In this document: positions 24,511-35,457 of the stretch, in pieces
Numbering within the stretch: the stretch's first letter is position 1
How the letters are laid out: each line of letters starts with the position of its first letter
From: Echiichthys vipera
Lineage: Eukaryota; Chordata; Actinopteri; Perciformes; Trachinidae
Length of the DNA stretch: 64,000 nt
Direction of reading: 5' to 3'
NCBI GenBank assembly: GCA_963691815.1
Contig: OY829652.1
Location: 13,855,027-13,919,026, forward strand
Program-made: the position numbers and the translations under genes
Notes under the pieces: model-generated
Databases searched by the model: none
Told to the model about the DNA's origin: nothing
The model's input: only the letters and a program-made list of their open reading frames with translations

Positions 24511-26845
24511 GCGCGCACACACACACATGCACACGCACACGCGCTCACCCTTTCTCTGATAGATTAAGCAGCTACTCAGTCGGGAATGTAAGGAATTTTT
24601 GTGTTAGCATTGAAAATTGCATCTCTTTATCCCTCTATTTTTTAGTCTTTCACTAACACTTCACTTTTAACCAGAAACCAAACACAAATGTTACTTGTTA
24701 GTGTTATTTTTACTCTACACACATTACTACCGTTCACCAGAAATGATTTAACAGACAATATTATCTCTGGAACAATAAAGCGAGAGTTGACAGCTTAAAA
24801 CATCAACATCTTACAACCTTCAATCATAAAACCCATAAACCAAAACACTGGTCTCCAAGCAATTAAATCAAGAACAGCCCAAACGATTTTGTTTAACATT
24901 ATAAATTCTCACATTACCATGGTTTTGGAAACAACTAGCCTGTTTACACTGACTGACTTTCTTTGCTGGATAGAAACAGATGGTTGATGTCTCTTAATAC
25001 GTGCCAGTGCAAGGGGAGCAAAGCAGGATGGTTCCCCTTAAATAAGATCCAGATGTGCACCCCACCCAAATAGGCAGTAAATTTAAGCTGGCAGGCCTGA
25101 TAACGAAAAATAGAGAGATGGAGAGAGAGGGGAGAGTAGATAGATGGAGGGTTAGGAGAGCGGGGGCAAGAAAGGCAGAATACAAGTTTGATGTCCAAGG
25201 ATGGAATGATGAGGGAAAAGCCTACGAAGAAGACTGAGGAGAAAACATGAGGGCTGTAATCAAGTGTCCGAGACAAGTCCAAGATCGAATGTGAGCGGAG
25301 TTCAAGTCAAAACTACCAGAAGTTCAGGACCTTGATCGAAAATGAAGAGAGACGGGTTGTGTGTGTTAAATATTTTTGTACTTTGATTGTTTTTGAGTTA
25401 GATGCTACATTTCACAAAAACTCGGTAGAGTAAGACACTTGGAAACAAATTCTGTTAAACAGCTCCAAACAGAGATGTAGGATCAGGCTGAACTCTCACA
25501 GGCAAATTTGTGATTTGGGGGAAATGAACATGACATTACTGAAATACACAAGCGGGAAAAACAGACATTGATAACAATAATGTAAATTATTTTTTAGGCC
25601 ACTGGGGCAGCGGAAACAAGTAGTGAATATATGACTGACATGTGACACGTTTTAAGTTGATATGAAAAACTTCTTAACAGGTTCTTATTTGCATATAGGG
25701 AGCAACATTCTCATTCATTTAGAGTTGTGTGTCTGTCCACCTGATCAGTCCAACATTTACTATCTTTTAGCTCTGTTTTTGGTCTCCTCCAACTCCTGAT
25801 GGAAATATCTGGCTCTGCTGAAAGCCAGGCGGCTAAACAATGAGCTGAAACCCGCTATAAAGTTCCCTAAATCCGAGGGCAGCTGCAGAGTTGAGTGATA
25901 AGCTTCCATGATTACTACAAGTGACATATTTTATTTTTTCACATTGTTTTCACATTGTCATTTGATACATCGTTATAGCATTTTCACACTTTCAAAGATT
26001 GAGGCATGAGAAAATAAAGGTTTCAGATGACAATGTGACACATTTATATATTTATCTAAATCAATTTTTAGGGGAACAGTAACATGGTAATCTTATTTGT
26101 AGCCTCATTTATCCACCTGCATGCCCCAATGTATGCCCCTGCTGCTTATGAAGTTATATTACTGAGAACCAACGCACTAAAAAAAGGCTTTCAGGTAAGT
26201 TGATCGCTGTTTGGAGACAAAGTTAACATTGAAAGGAGGTAACAGGAAGTTAACAGGAAGTTAACAGGAAGTAAAAGTGGATGAATGTCAGACTACACTG
26301 TGGAAGTAGGATTTCATTAGTGACATAAAATCACAGGAGCATAATTTGTGGTGGATAGAAATGTTTCAAAAAAACTAAATTACATAAATAAAAATCCAAG
26401 GCCTAACAAATCTAAAAAGCCAGGGCATCTCTCATGACTCTGTAGCTGATGAACATGTTCACTGAGAACAGATACCATGTGCTTGATGCCTCTTGAAGAT
26501 GCTTTCACCACCTTCGTAACGTGTGACGTCACATTCGTTGTGATTTAAGGGAAGTTATGGGTCACGCAGTCATTAAATGCTAATATTATAATAGAAACAT
26601 AAATTATCTGTAACCTCCAGCTCACTGAATCGGTAAAGTTTTAAATTGCTCTGAATGGGATGTGTAGATCTCCCCACCCTCTATGTGTTTTCTCTGTCCA
26701 GCTGTGTTCAACAAGGAACAGTGAAATGATTGTCAGTCCAACTTCGATACAGACTGGCCTTTTGAGAGATTAGGGGATGTGTGTGTGTGTGTGTGTATGC
26801 CTGTAAGCATACGCGTGCATGTGGGTGTTTGTTTGTTTGTTTGTA

Positions 26846-26889
<44 letters not shown>

Positions 26890-28047
26890 CATGTGAGTGT
26901 GTTATGCCACCATTTCAATGCCTGGGTTGTCAGCAGAGTAATAAACTAAAATGAACACAAACAGAGGACCAAGTGTGTGAGTGCCCAATAAACATGACTT
27001 GACTTATATCAGTCAATCAAATGCCCAACTTTTCCATACATGTTTTCTTGTTGTTGTTGTAATGTAGTATATTATGTAATTATCTTCCCGTAGAGTTGTG
27101 TAAACGATTATTTAGGGCCACAGACAGACAAGAAAACACATTAGAAGGAATATAAAATCTAAACAAAACTTAAGTTTTTCAGATATTTTTGTCTCCTAAT
27201 GAGATTTGTATGGACTCACATTTGTGTGTTAATAATTAAACACTTTGAGAGGAGGAACAAAGTCCATCTGATTATCAAACACTTGGACCAGAATGAACTT
27301 GGCTGCACACCCACAACACATACAGTATACACACATTGTACAGACAGTGAATACAAGAGATTTAACATCAAATGACATCCTGAACCAATAATAAAAAAAA
27401 GGTTGCAACACACATTAAAACAGATGTTTGTAGAATAATTCCAGGTATTATATGATAGATAGATGCCTAAAACAGGAGCCAGATGCCCTTTTAGAGATAC
27501 TTTTCACAAAAATCAACTAAAAATAACCTGAAAGATCTAAGCAATATCAATACAATCAATGTACACAAGCAAACAATCTCTCAGTTGTTCTACAGGAGGC
27601 TGCACAGTCTAGGAATACCGACATTGTGCCTGCAATGTGCAATTTAACAAACATAGGGACACAAATAGTAAATGAAAGCACGTGTGCCAAATCTACACTA
27701 GAAAGTGTTAGACAGCTCTAATAGCTCGAGAGTTATATACCTTCTCCGTTGGTTTACAAGACAGTGTTACTGATAAAAGAGTGAAGAGCATCACAACGAC
27801 ACAGATTAATTAAGAAGACAATCAGAGAGCCCCTCGTCAGGTAGGGACTGATAAATCACAGCTAAAGAGTAGCAGAGCAGACAGAGCGGCAGAGTACCTG
27901 CACGTAGCCAAAGCATGTTGACGTCCTTGAGATGAAAGCACCTGAAACAGAAGATGAGAAGAACAATTCCTCTCTAATTTTCACATGTTTCCCTACTCGG
28001 GCTGAAAGACTTTCTTCTGTAGACCTGAGAGTCGCAGATCAGGGTAA

Positions 28048-28091
<44 letters not shown>

Positions 28092-28120
28092 CCTGCGCGT
28101 GCATGCTTGTGTGTAAAAGC

Positions 28121-28159
<39 letters not shown>

Positions 28160-28188
28160 CCTGCGCGTGCATGCTTGTGTGTAAAAGC

Positions 28189-28223
<35 letters not shown>

Positions 28224-31200
28224 TGAGAGAGAAAGGCTCGGAGAGTGTTATAATGAGGATTATTCCCCAGTCATGAGAAAGGGCTGTACCAGGCTACCAC
28301 ACACAGCTCTTGTCGCACACAAGCACTGGTCGCACCGGCGGACCTGGCTCAGGAGATTACAGGAGTGACGAGGCTGGGACTGGGACACGGAGAGAGGCTG
28401 GAAAAAAAACCTGAAACACTGCAAATGTGAGGTCGAGTTTGAGGGCCAATGACAGACAGATTGACAGAGCATGGTGTGAGAGAGACGATCCAAGAAGACA
28501 CAGGAGACATTGAGGATGAAAAAGAAGAGAAGGGTATAAAGAGGGACATGAAGAGCAGAAATACGAAGATGTGGACTAACATGAAGAAGAAGCTTATTAG
28601 ACTGAAAATGCTAAGAATTTCATAATAGATAGTCAAGAGATAAGGCTCATGTAGATGAATAAAAACTATTACATTTCAGTCAGAGTCACTCTAATAAACA
28701 CCTGCAGTCAACATGTTACAGTGACTCATATACTGTATGACAAACAAACATCCCATTACGCTCCTATACTGCTGCCAAAGTGTCTTTCCTCATAACAACC
28801 TCTCTTTAAGTAACACAAACACACAAAGACATAAAAAAGTGAATTAATCTTCCTGAAGTCCAGTTCAACCCCAAACAACACACACCGACTGAGGATTACT
28901 CAGTTGGCAGTCAGCACTGATGGGAGTAAGGCACAACAATGAAAAAAAAAACTTTTCGTAAGTCCTGTAAGCCTGGCTGCTCAAAAACAATACATTCCTC
29001 TAAGTGCAATTCACTGCTAAATCTGTAAATCAGAGGAGCCGTCCAAACGTCGCTCTGTTTCACACAGGTTTTCCAAGATGGATGACAACCTTCCCATCCA
29101 TGATTCACAACTACTGTGGGAGTACAGCCAGTGGGACTTCATAGGAATTTAGATATAGTAATATGTGTGATGAGTTCATCTTTTAAGGGCAATATGGAGT
29201 AAGAACGTGATTAATTCACCCTCAGACTCACATGGTTAAGAGGTGAATATGCTTAAGTTTATTTCTGGCACATACAGTTCAATAACAGTGTCTTCCCACT
29301 AAACAAGTTCATTTTAAATTGAACGGTTTTCCGCCACATTAGCAGATAAATAAAAGTGTTCATGGATCCATTATCCAATAGGTTTGAAATCCTCTTCAAC
29401 CTGTTATCTATGTTTTTTAGTTTGACTATAAATGTGTGTGCCTTGTGTTTTTGTCCGTTTTGAATCCGATGAAGACGCAGTAGAGTCCAAACATTAGTCT
29501 GTTTGCACTATTAAAGACTATCAGTGAGCTCTGATACTCTTTTCTCCCTTGGAATATCTTGAACTATTGGATGGATGCAATGAAACAGCTTTTTAACAGC
29601 TTTGATGATCCTCTGATATCTAAAGACAACATCAGGTCAATACTGTGTCAGATACCTTGGTTTACAGCAAAATTATCAATCAATGACATGCCTTCAGACT
29701 CAGCTGTTCCTTCTTTTGTGCTAAATTAGCGAATGTTATTGTGCTAACATACTGAACTAGATGGGAAACATGGTGGACATTAAACATTTTAACATTATCA
29801 TTGTGAGCATTCTGACTACAACTTAAACAATTAAATGATCAATCAATTAGTCAATTAACTCTATTTGCAGATTAGAAACCATTATTATTCCCATTTGTTT
29901 GTAGCAAATACAAAATGTGTGCCAAAATACATCGGCCCCGGCTTCTCAGTTGTGAGAATGTGCCAGTATGTTGGTTGGACAAAACAAGACATCTGAAAGC
30001 ATCACTGGAAACTGTGATAGACCAAATGATTAGTATATAACATGCAGTTAACGGTGGCTGGATCCACATTTATTACAGTGGAAAAAAAACATTTGTCTTC
30101 ATATGTAATCTTCAAAACATTGTACATGAATGTTTCAATTCCAATACATTTTGTCTTCAGGACATGATGAACATGTAGAACAGGCAGCGTGGGTCACCGT
30201 TTAATCAAGTGTTTGGTTGACTTAGGACGGGTAACAATAAATGTCACGATCATTTTATGTGCAAACATGAGAGTATACGCGACTGTTTGTTGTCTAAGTG
30301 AGTCAGAGAGGAGAAGGTCAAGTTTTGGGGGAGGTTGGTTGGTTTAACTGGGTTTCTCTCAACAGGCCAGTTTCTCTCCACCCTGAGTCTGCACTATCTC
30401 ACCTCCTCACCCTGTCTGCTCACTGTCACTCTAATGGAGTCAGAGAGAGTGAGCGCCTGGGGAAGGCCAAATACTCGAGGAGAAACACCAGTCTCACCTC
30501 ATTGTGTTTTAACAGCCACCAGGGCTATGCCAGGAATGTACACTGTGCATTAGTGTGAATGTATACATATTTTACTAATCCTATTAAAAGACAATTTACA
30601 AGTGCCAAAATCCATTATAGTGTAGTGTGTGTGTGTGTGTGTGTGTTCCTGTGTGTCTCTTTCAGATAAAGGGAAAGATGAACATAGACATTAGTTATCT
30701 AATACATCAAACTGAAACTGCGTATTGATGTTACTTTCTGTCACAAATTTAAACTCAACCGAAAGGCCTGAATCTGAGATCGGAGAGAGATATAATCAGT
30801 AGTTTCATATCACTAGGGTATGTTAAGAGAAAGATCAAGTTAAATAGGAAAATAAGCATCAAGGCGGCAACTACTGCACACTACTCGTGGACAAGCTGAC
30901 ATTTTAGTCCAAGCAAAAAGTGGCTGAAATAAAGCCAAAGTAAGAATGTGTCTTTTACTCCCAAAGCAAGAATGTAAACACACTAAATTCCTGTCAGAGT
31001 GGCAAGGAACCTCTGACAGTCATTGATGTCTGTGTATATTTAAGTCAACACTCTGTGTATACTACAATCAAGTGTTAAGTCTTTCTACAGATAACTTATT
31101 ATACATAAACCACAGTATGTGTTTTATGTGCACTTGACTTTTGGAACATTTGACATTAAGTTTAAAAAAAAAAACTAATTAGCAAGATGTGAATTCTGTG

Positions 31201-32276
31201 GCAAGCTCGGCAGCGCACAGTAAAAACTCTTCAAACAAAGGTGACAAAATGTGATTGTCTTGCCTGAGAAGTATGAAACTTACTGCAGGAATATGATGGA
31301 CAAAATGTTAACAAAGGCATGAATATTCTCATGTTCTAGTCTCCAAGTCAACACACAACTAAGATGTATACATTTGGTAAATGTGGGGATGTAATACAGA
31401 AGAAACCAACAAACTATTTTTGTATATGTTGGAAAAAGTTTACCACCTAAAAATCTTCATTCATATATATCATTATCAAGCCGCATTAATGGTGATAAGC
31501 AAAAATTAGCACTTTTCCGAATTGACTTTGGTCCTACTTGTGGTTGTGTGCCTTATAATGAGCAACACTACATCACTGGTTAAAATCACATTGCTCACGT
31601 CTGTCTCTAACACACACATTGTGCCACAGCACCCTTGCAAAACACACCATTTATCTTGACTTGAATTCCTGCACCCTTCCAACCCTCAACCCCACCCTCC
31701 TCCACCTCATTTTTTTCTTAGGATTCCCCGTTTAACTTGATCTGTTACCCATCACCAGCACTTTTGCTCCCTGCACCAGTTGAACCTCCTGCCTTGTTGC
31801 GTTTTTAGTTTTTAAGATGAACAGCTTAGAGGAAAAGTCTAAGTGAAACAGACTTTTACCGTTCCCAGTGCACATTAAGTTTGGGAAACATTCCCCTTAA
31901 AGTCATAACACAAAAAAACATAAAAGCAAATATTATAGCCATTATTATTGCGATGTAAACCACCTGTCATGTTTGCATCATAATAGTTTAAACCAGGCTT
32001 TCTCACACTTTAGTTAACCTATAAATACAACACAACAGGTGAAACTACATTTGACAAGAGCGGACACTTAAACACATCACTTCCTTCACTAAAGCTAACT
32101 ATTTTGAAGTCAAAGTTGTTGTTAAAGTAACAAAGTCACATATTTTTCGATCCACTGTTCATTTTCTGTACAGTGCGTTTTTAATAGTGAACTGTATTGA
32201 TAAATATATATCATAATCAGACAATCTTACCTTCAAAAAATCTCTGTAACGCTTCTGTTTCATCTACCACGTCCAT
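12974..32276 (-). CDS. myrf: Myelin regulatory factor, membrane-bound self-cleaving transcription factor
   Basis: Twenty-six coding exons on the minus strand: 32276-32231, 23303-23213, 23073-22792, 22249-22188, 21503-21281, 21154-21054, 20894-20780, 19773-19560, 19481-19405, 19299-19189, 19092-19002, 18004-17804, 17515-17407, 17234-17125, 17040-16880, 16236-16164, 16073-15991, 15885-15817, 15398-15331, 15216-15142, 15064-14837, 14665-14572, 14089-14027, 13531-13426, 13241-13167, 13054-12974. Sum 3009 nt, 1002 aa (human 1151), with phases agreeing at every junction. The start MDVVDETEALQRFFEG matches the family. MYRF trimerises in the ER membrane, cuts itself, and releases an N-terminal factor to the nucleus. 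In mammals it drives oligodendrocyte myelin genes and acts in several other organs. Intron 1 is 8.9 kb. The shorter length reflects a smaller proline-rich region and linker after the membrane segment. Confidence 0.96.
15817..17040 (-). other. myrf: myrf exons 15-18: coiled coil and transmembrane segment
   Basis: Residues about 612-740. A heptad-rich stretch (ENVGAVKELCKLTDNLETR, then IDELERWSRKLAKLRRLD) forms the trimer coiled coil. Basic sequence follows, then QGTILALVIVMAFSVISMSV and LYVLTL (about 704-729) as the single membrane helix. Exon 15 has an earlier possible donor (AGCACC|GTGAGT) besides the one used here (GTCAG|GTGAGT at 16880); only the latter gives the right phase for exon 16. 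Confidence 0.9.
17125..18004 (-). other. myrf: myrf exons 12-14: intramolecular chaperone auto-processing (ICA) domain
   Basis: Residues about 472-611. The motif HPSDIRAKENVQE ends exon 12; Ser528 and Lys533 correspond to the catalytic Ser-Lys dyad (S587/K592 in mouse). Downstream are LKRISQMRLVHYHYKPEF and GVIAQEVQQILPEAVKEG. The domain is related to phage tailspike chaperones and cleaves only after trimer assembly. Both catalytic residues are present, so self-cleavage should be intact. Confidence 0.92.
17696..17787. repeat. (CA)n microsatellite in myrf intron 12
   Basis: Imperfect CA/CG-CA tract of about 90 bp on the plus strand, beginning about 15 nt downstream of the exon 12 donor in the transcript, where it reads as UG repeats. 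Confidence 0.9.
18110..18395. repeat. Interspersed percomorph repeat (GCTAAGCTAAGCTAA type), copy 1
   Basis: In myrf intron 11. Contains GTTCGACATTTTGAAAAATG, CTTTCTTGCCAAGAATT, TTAGCTGGCTAGCTGTTTCC, ATGCTAAGCTAAGCTAACC and an end CTGGAACTATTCCTTTAA that is roughly complementary to the start. This family is common in percomorph introns. Related fragments occur at about 8258-8345, 50950-51330 and 52185-52300. Confidence 0.6.
19002..20894 (-). other. myrf: myrf exons 7-11: Ndt80-like DNA-binding domain
   Basis: Residues about 269-471. Contains LDPNYQCIKWQPHQQNKW, the block PTYRVDADKGFNFS, then DAFVCQKKNHFQVTVY, LKLNGVK, SQSDRSKRPFKPV and ANNMRKKGKPNPDQRYF. These are hallmark stretches of the Ndt80/PhoG-type fold of MYRF. 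Exon 8 has two possible donors 18 nt apart (after 19560 or after 19578). Confidence 0.9.
20075..20230. repeat. Short interspersed fish repeat fragment
   Basis: In myrf intron 7. Contains AGGAGCAGTGGGCAGC, TAATTGGGGGACCGGTATCT, GAATCAAACCTTTAACC and CTACCTCCTGCGCCACAGT. This order of words is that of a widespread teleost repeat ending CGCTGCGCCACnGT; the copy is diverged. Confidence 0.5.
25700..25890. repeat. Interspersed percomorph repeat, family B, copy 1
   Basis: Contains GTCCACCTGATCAGTCCAAC, TTTTAGCTCTGTTTTTGGTC, TCCTCCAACTCCTGATGG and AAATATCTGGCTCTGCTG. A second, opposite-oriented copy is at about 48600-48850 in eps8l2. Recognised from memory as a common percomorph repeat. Confidence 0.6.
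26240..26272 (+). repeat. Perfect 3 x 11-bp tandem repeat with ETS cores
   Basis: TAACAGGAAGT repeated three times without change; each unit contains the AGGAAGT core bound by ETS factors. In myrf intron 1. Confidence 0.9.
28051..28221. repeat. GT microsatellite with a 68-bp tandem duplication
   Basis: Three GT runs are separated by two identical spacers (GGGTGCCTGCGCGTGCATGC, then TTGTGTGTAAAAGCATAT) beginning at 28087 and 28155, a period of 68 bp. Confidence 0.9.
29545..29830. repeat. Degraded percomorph interspersed repeat, family C
   Basis: Follows the order of a common fish repeat: GAACTATTGGATGGATGCAA, TTTGATGATCCTCTGA, ACATCAGGTCAATACTGTG, ACTCAGCTGT, TTAGCGAATGTTATTGTGC, GGTGGACATTAAACATTTTA, TCATTGTGAGCATTCTGA. 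Diverged, no coding capacity. Confidence 0.6.
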
Positions 32277-32950
32277 CCTAGCGGGTCCCACATAAAAAAC
32301 CCATTAAAGTCTCCCCTTGTCCGAACGAAATTAATTCGGATGGGGAAACTTTCAAACACACATCACGGAATCCAGATTATTGACGACTTCTTGTTTTTAG
32401 ATCACATAAATCCAACACTTCATGCGGACAACTTCTTTCTCCGGTTCACCCTCTTGGCGCTGGATTGACGTCCCTTAACGCCTCCAATGACGCTCCGGTA
32501 CAGGCTATAACTTCAAAACTATACTTTTAATTAAGGTGCCAACAAAAATCCATATAAGACCAACGTTAAAAATGTTGCCTTCAGGCGCACCTTCATTTCA
32601 GCTCCAACAAGCAGTGTCATAATAAACGTTGGAGAGAAAAAACACCATTGATGTGTTGATGAGGAACATATAAGTCTTCTCAAATGAAAAGTGTGCGTAA
32701 AAGTTTGCTAAAGTTTGACTCAGAAGTCCCCCTGTGTTGATCCTCTTCCTCCTTCGCCTCTCCCTCTCAGTCAGGATGTGTGCAGCACACAGTCGGAGGA
32801 GAGGAGCTGAGGCAGGTGAGGGATGTGCGCCAGGCTGCTGAAAACATCCCCGGACAAAAGAAAGAAGTGGACGTAAGGACGCGTGTGTCTGCGGAGGCTG
32901 CTCGCAGAATGACGGGTCATCGAAAGAAAAATGAATCTGCGACTATTTTG
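32277..32950 (-). promoter_or_regulatory. myrf 5' UTR and promoter region
   Basis: Upstream of the myrf start codon; the ATG context (TAGGATGG) is acceptable. The stretch holds CpGs and CRE/E-box-like half sites (TTGACGTCCC about 32466, TGACGCTCC about 32489). Transcription start not located; no TATA box stands out. Confidence 0.4.
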
Positions 32951-34139
32951 AAAATCTAACAAGCACAAATGACTGAACTGTTACATGTATAGTACATTGG
33001 TGCTCTATATGTTGTCATATCTTAAATGTATATATTGTTTTATTGCAACAATGTCAATTTCTAGCTTGTCAAACAATAAATGACTTTCTTATTTTAGTTA
33101 TTTCCAGTTTCTGAAGTAGGATTTGCTGCTTTTCTTTGTCATTTATGTAAACTCCAACTGAAAATTGAATTAATTTATTAATTATAAATAATTTTTATTC
33201 GTAGCGTTATCTCTTACATTACATGAGACATGTAAATATTTGAAATACATGTATTTTCCCTAAAAAATAATAGGGACAATGCTCTAAAACAAAGCTGCTT
33301 TTTTTGAAAATGTGATATTTGGGCTCACCTTGTGGGAACAGACGCATTAACTCCCTAATTTTACTACTTTGGTCTATTCAGTATATGACACCTAGTCTTG
33401 TCTCAGGTTTTAATATATTGAGTTTTTTTGCGTATATTCTAACAGAGGCTATAGAGGGTGTTAAAAAGATTTAAAATCCTTTGACTTTGCGTTGACGTAA
33501 TGAAAAAATGCATGCAGTCAGGTCAGATCTGAGGGTGCCTTAGAAAAAAGCCTTCCAACACACTCATGTGCTGTCAAGTTCAGTTTTAACACGACCTAAT
33601 TCATGGTCCTAAAAATAAAAATGTTCTCCCTCCTTTATCCAAAAACATAAAAACATTAGATGTACAGTATGTTTTAGTGCTTTAAAAAAACTTCGGTGCA
33701 GCTTTTTTAAATTCCATCTTAAACAACCATACATTAACAGGAGTGTTTTGTGTCGAGGCTTCCCAGGGGGAGGATTTGAAGGAATGATCCATTTCTCTCA
33801 ACCTTATCAGCTGCATCCCACCCCCCCTTATAACAATGCCACTGTGTGCAGCCCCCGCGGCCTTGACGCCCAAACCCCCCTTCACCCACATGTGAGATGC
33901 TGTTGTGTTGTCTTGTTCCCCCACAGCTGGAGCATCTCCCTCACCACCCCCTCCACCCCTCTGCTTTTCCTCCATTCAACCCAAACAACGCCTCCGTTCT
34001 TTCAGCCACACTATGCAGATTGTTTCAGAGGACAAGCAAGAAAGAGAAACAGATAGAGGCTGCAGGGGACAATGAAACAGCTGGCTTTACTAAAACAGAT
34101 CATTTTGGTATTCTATATTTCTTATCTCATATAGCTCTC

Positions 34140-34214
<75 letters not shown>

Positions 34215-35457
34215 TAACGTTAAGGTTATACAGTTAGATTAAGTCTCTGGGGAATAAATTAAGCTACATACAAATCTTGTATAATTGTGAAGTCATAATT
34301 TTATAAACATTTAGCTTAACTGATGTGACAATCAGAAATTATGCTATATTAGCATCAATTCTATTTTATTTATAGTTCAAAACGATAACAAAAGTGATCT
34401 CATGACACCTTACATATAGAGCAGGTCTAGACAACACTTAGAGCATCCGCCTCATTATTTCCCCTTACAGTGTGTGTGTAAGATGGGAAGAAGAGTTGGG
34501 GGTGAGTAGACATTTCATGCGTGAGACCCTTAAAATTATGATTTACTAATATAACAGTTAATTAAGCAGTGACACACTCTGTTGGCTGTTTAGGACAAAT
34601 AAACAAGAAAGGTAAGAACAGTGAATGACTCTATGTGCAGTGCTTTTTGAATGATATGGCAAGCCTCAGCTTGAGCTGGATGATTTAATTTGCCTTCCAA
34701 ATGTATGTTTAACATTAACATATGATGTAACGTTAGAAATATATGAATACGTTAATAATGATCATTGTAATATCTTAGTATTGTAGGCTATGTGCCATAA
34801 AAAGCTGTATGTTTAGGCTTTAGGCCACCCTAGCTGTTAGGCCCAATTTACTGTAAATTTACAATTCAATTTAATATAATATTTGTAGTAGGGGTCCCTG
34901 TTTAATCTCTCCTTCAGCTAAGGTGTCCTTGGCCTAAAGGACGTTAAAGACCCTGGATTAGAGCTAGTTAGCTAAACTGGTTGAGTAGCCTACAGTGGCT
35001 TTATCAGGTATTTTTGGTGAAAACCATACCGTCTATGGTTAAAACAGCTGCCTGCTGCTGCTGCTGCTGGGGGTGGATTAGAGTGGAGTTTTAACAGAGA
35101 AATGGTTTGACATTTACATAAATTATAGTTATATATACTAATTATAGTTACCTGCAGTTTTAAAGACCTTGCCAGTTGCACCAACTGACACGAACTACCT
35201 TAGGGATTTAAACAGCGCCTGCCAGCCAATCAGAAAAGAGATACCGCTAACGGCCATTACCTACAAAAAGTCATGTGGTACATTGTTAACTGTTGACAGT
35301 TTACCAGGACTTTATACACTTGAGATATTTCATATTTCAAACACACTTCTCCCCAGTATTGGACAGCGCTCTTGGGCTGTAGTTCACCTTCCAGACAGTT
35401 GGAGGAGACGTTCATCTTTTCAGTTGGAAGTGAACAAGCTGAGGAAGAAAAATCAAA
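32951..35457. other. Intergenic region between myrf and tmem80
   Basis: About 2.5 kb between two divergently transcribed genes. It has a pyrimidine-rich stretch with long C runs (33750-33990), a (GT)33 tract at 34145-34210 and otherwise AT-rich sequence. No gene seen. Confidence 0.6.
34145..34210. repeat. (GT)33 microsatellite
   Basis: Uninterrupted GT dinucleotides, intergenic between myrf and tmem80. Confidence 0.95.

Larger units (their letters stand above)
23303..32231 (-). other. myrf intron 1 (8.9 kb)
   Basis: Largest myrf intron. It holds (CA)n/(GT)n tracts at 23903-23925, 24458-24546, 26778-26888, 28051-28221 and 30625-30646, two old interspersed repeats (25700-25890, 29545-29830), and a perfect 3 x 11-bp tandem array at 26240-26272. 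No alternative coding first exon is convincing. Open frames such as 23731-23988 and 28911-29108 on the minus strand lack family motifs. Boundary bases belong to the flanking exons. Confidence 0.7.
21054..32276 (-). other. myrf: myrf exons 1-6: N-terminal activation region and nuclear localisation signal
   Basis: Residues 1-268. Acidic start (MDVVDETEAL), the conserved NIDTSILEEYISKED block, then Pro/Gly/Tyr-rich sequence with a glutamine run (Q5-H-Q6, residues 115-126), and a basic AKKRKHSDSP motif at about 242-251 that matches the human localisation signal. Three sumoylation-like motifs are visible (IKPE about 129-132, LKPE in exon 5, IKQE about 264-267). The polyQ is encoded by mixed CAG/CAA, so repeat instability is unlikely. 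Confidence 0.85.

Noticed and set aside
28911..29108. Minus-strand 65-aa open frame in myrf intron 1
   Set aside because: No start context, promoter or recognisable domain; most likely repeat-derived or chance.
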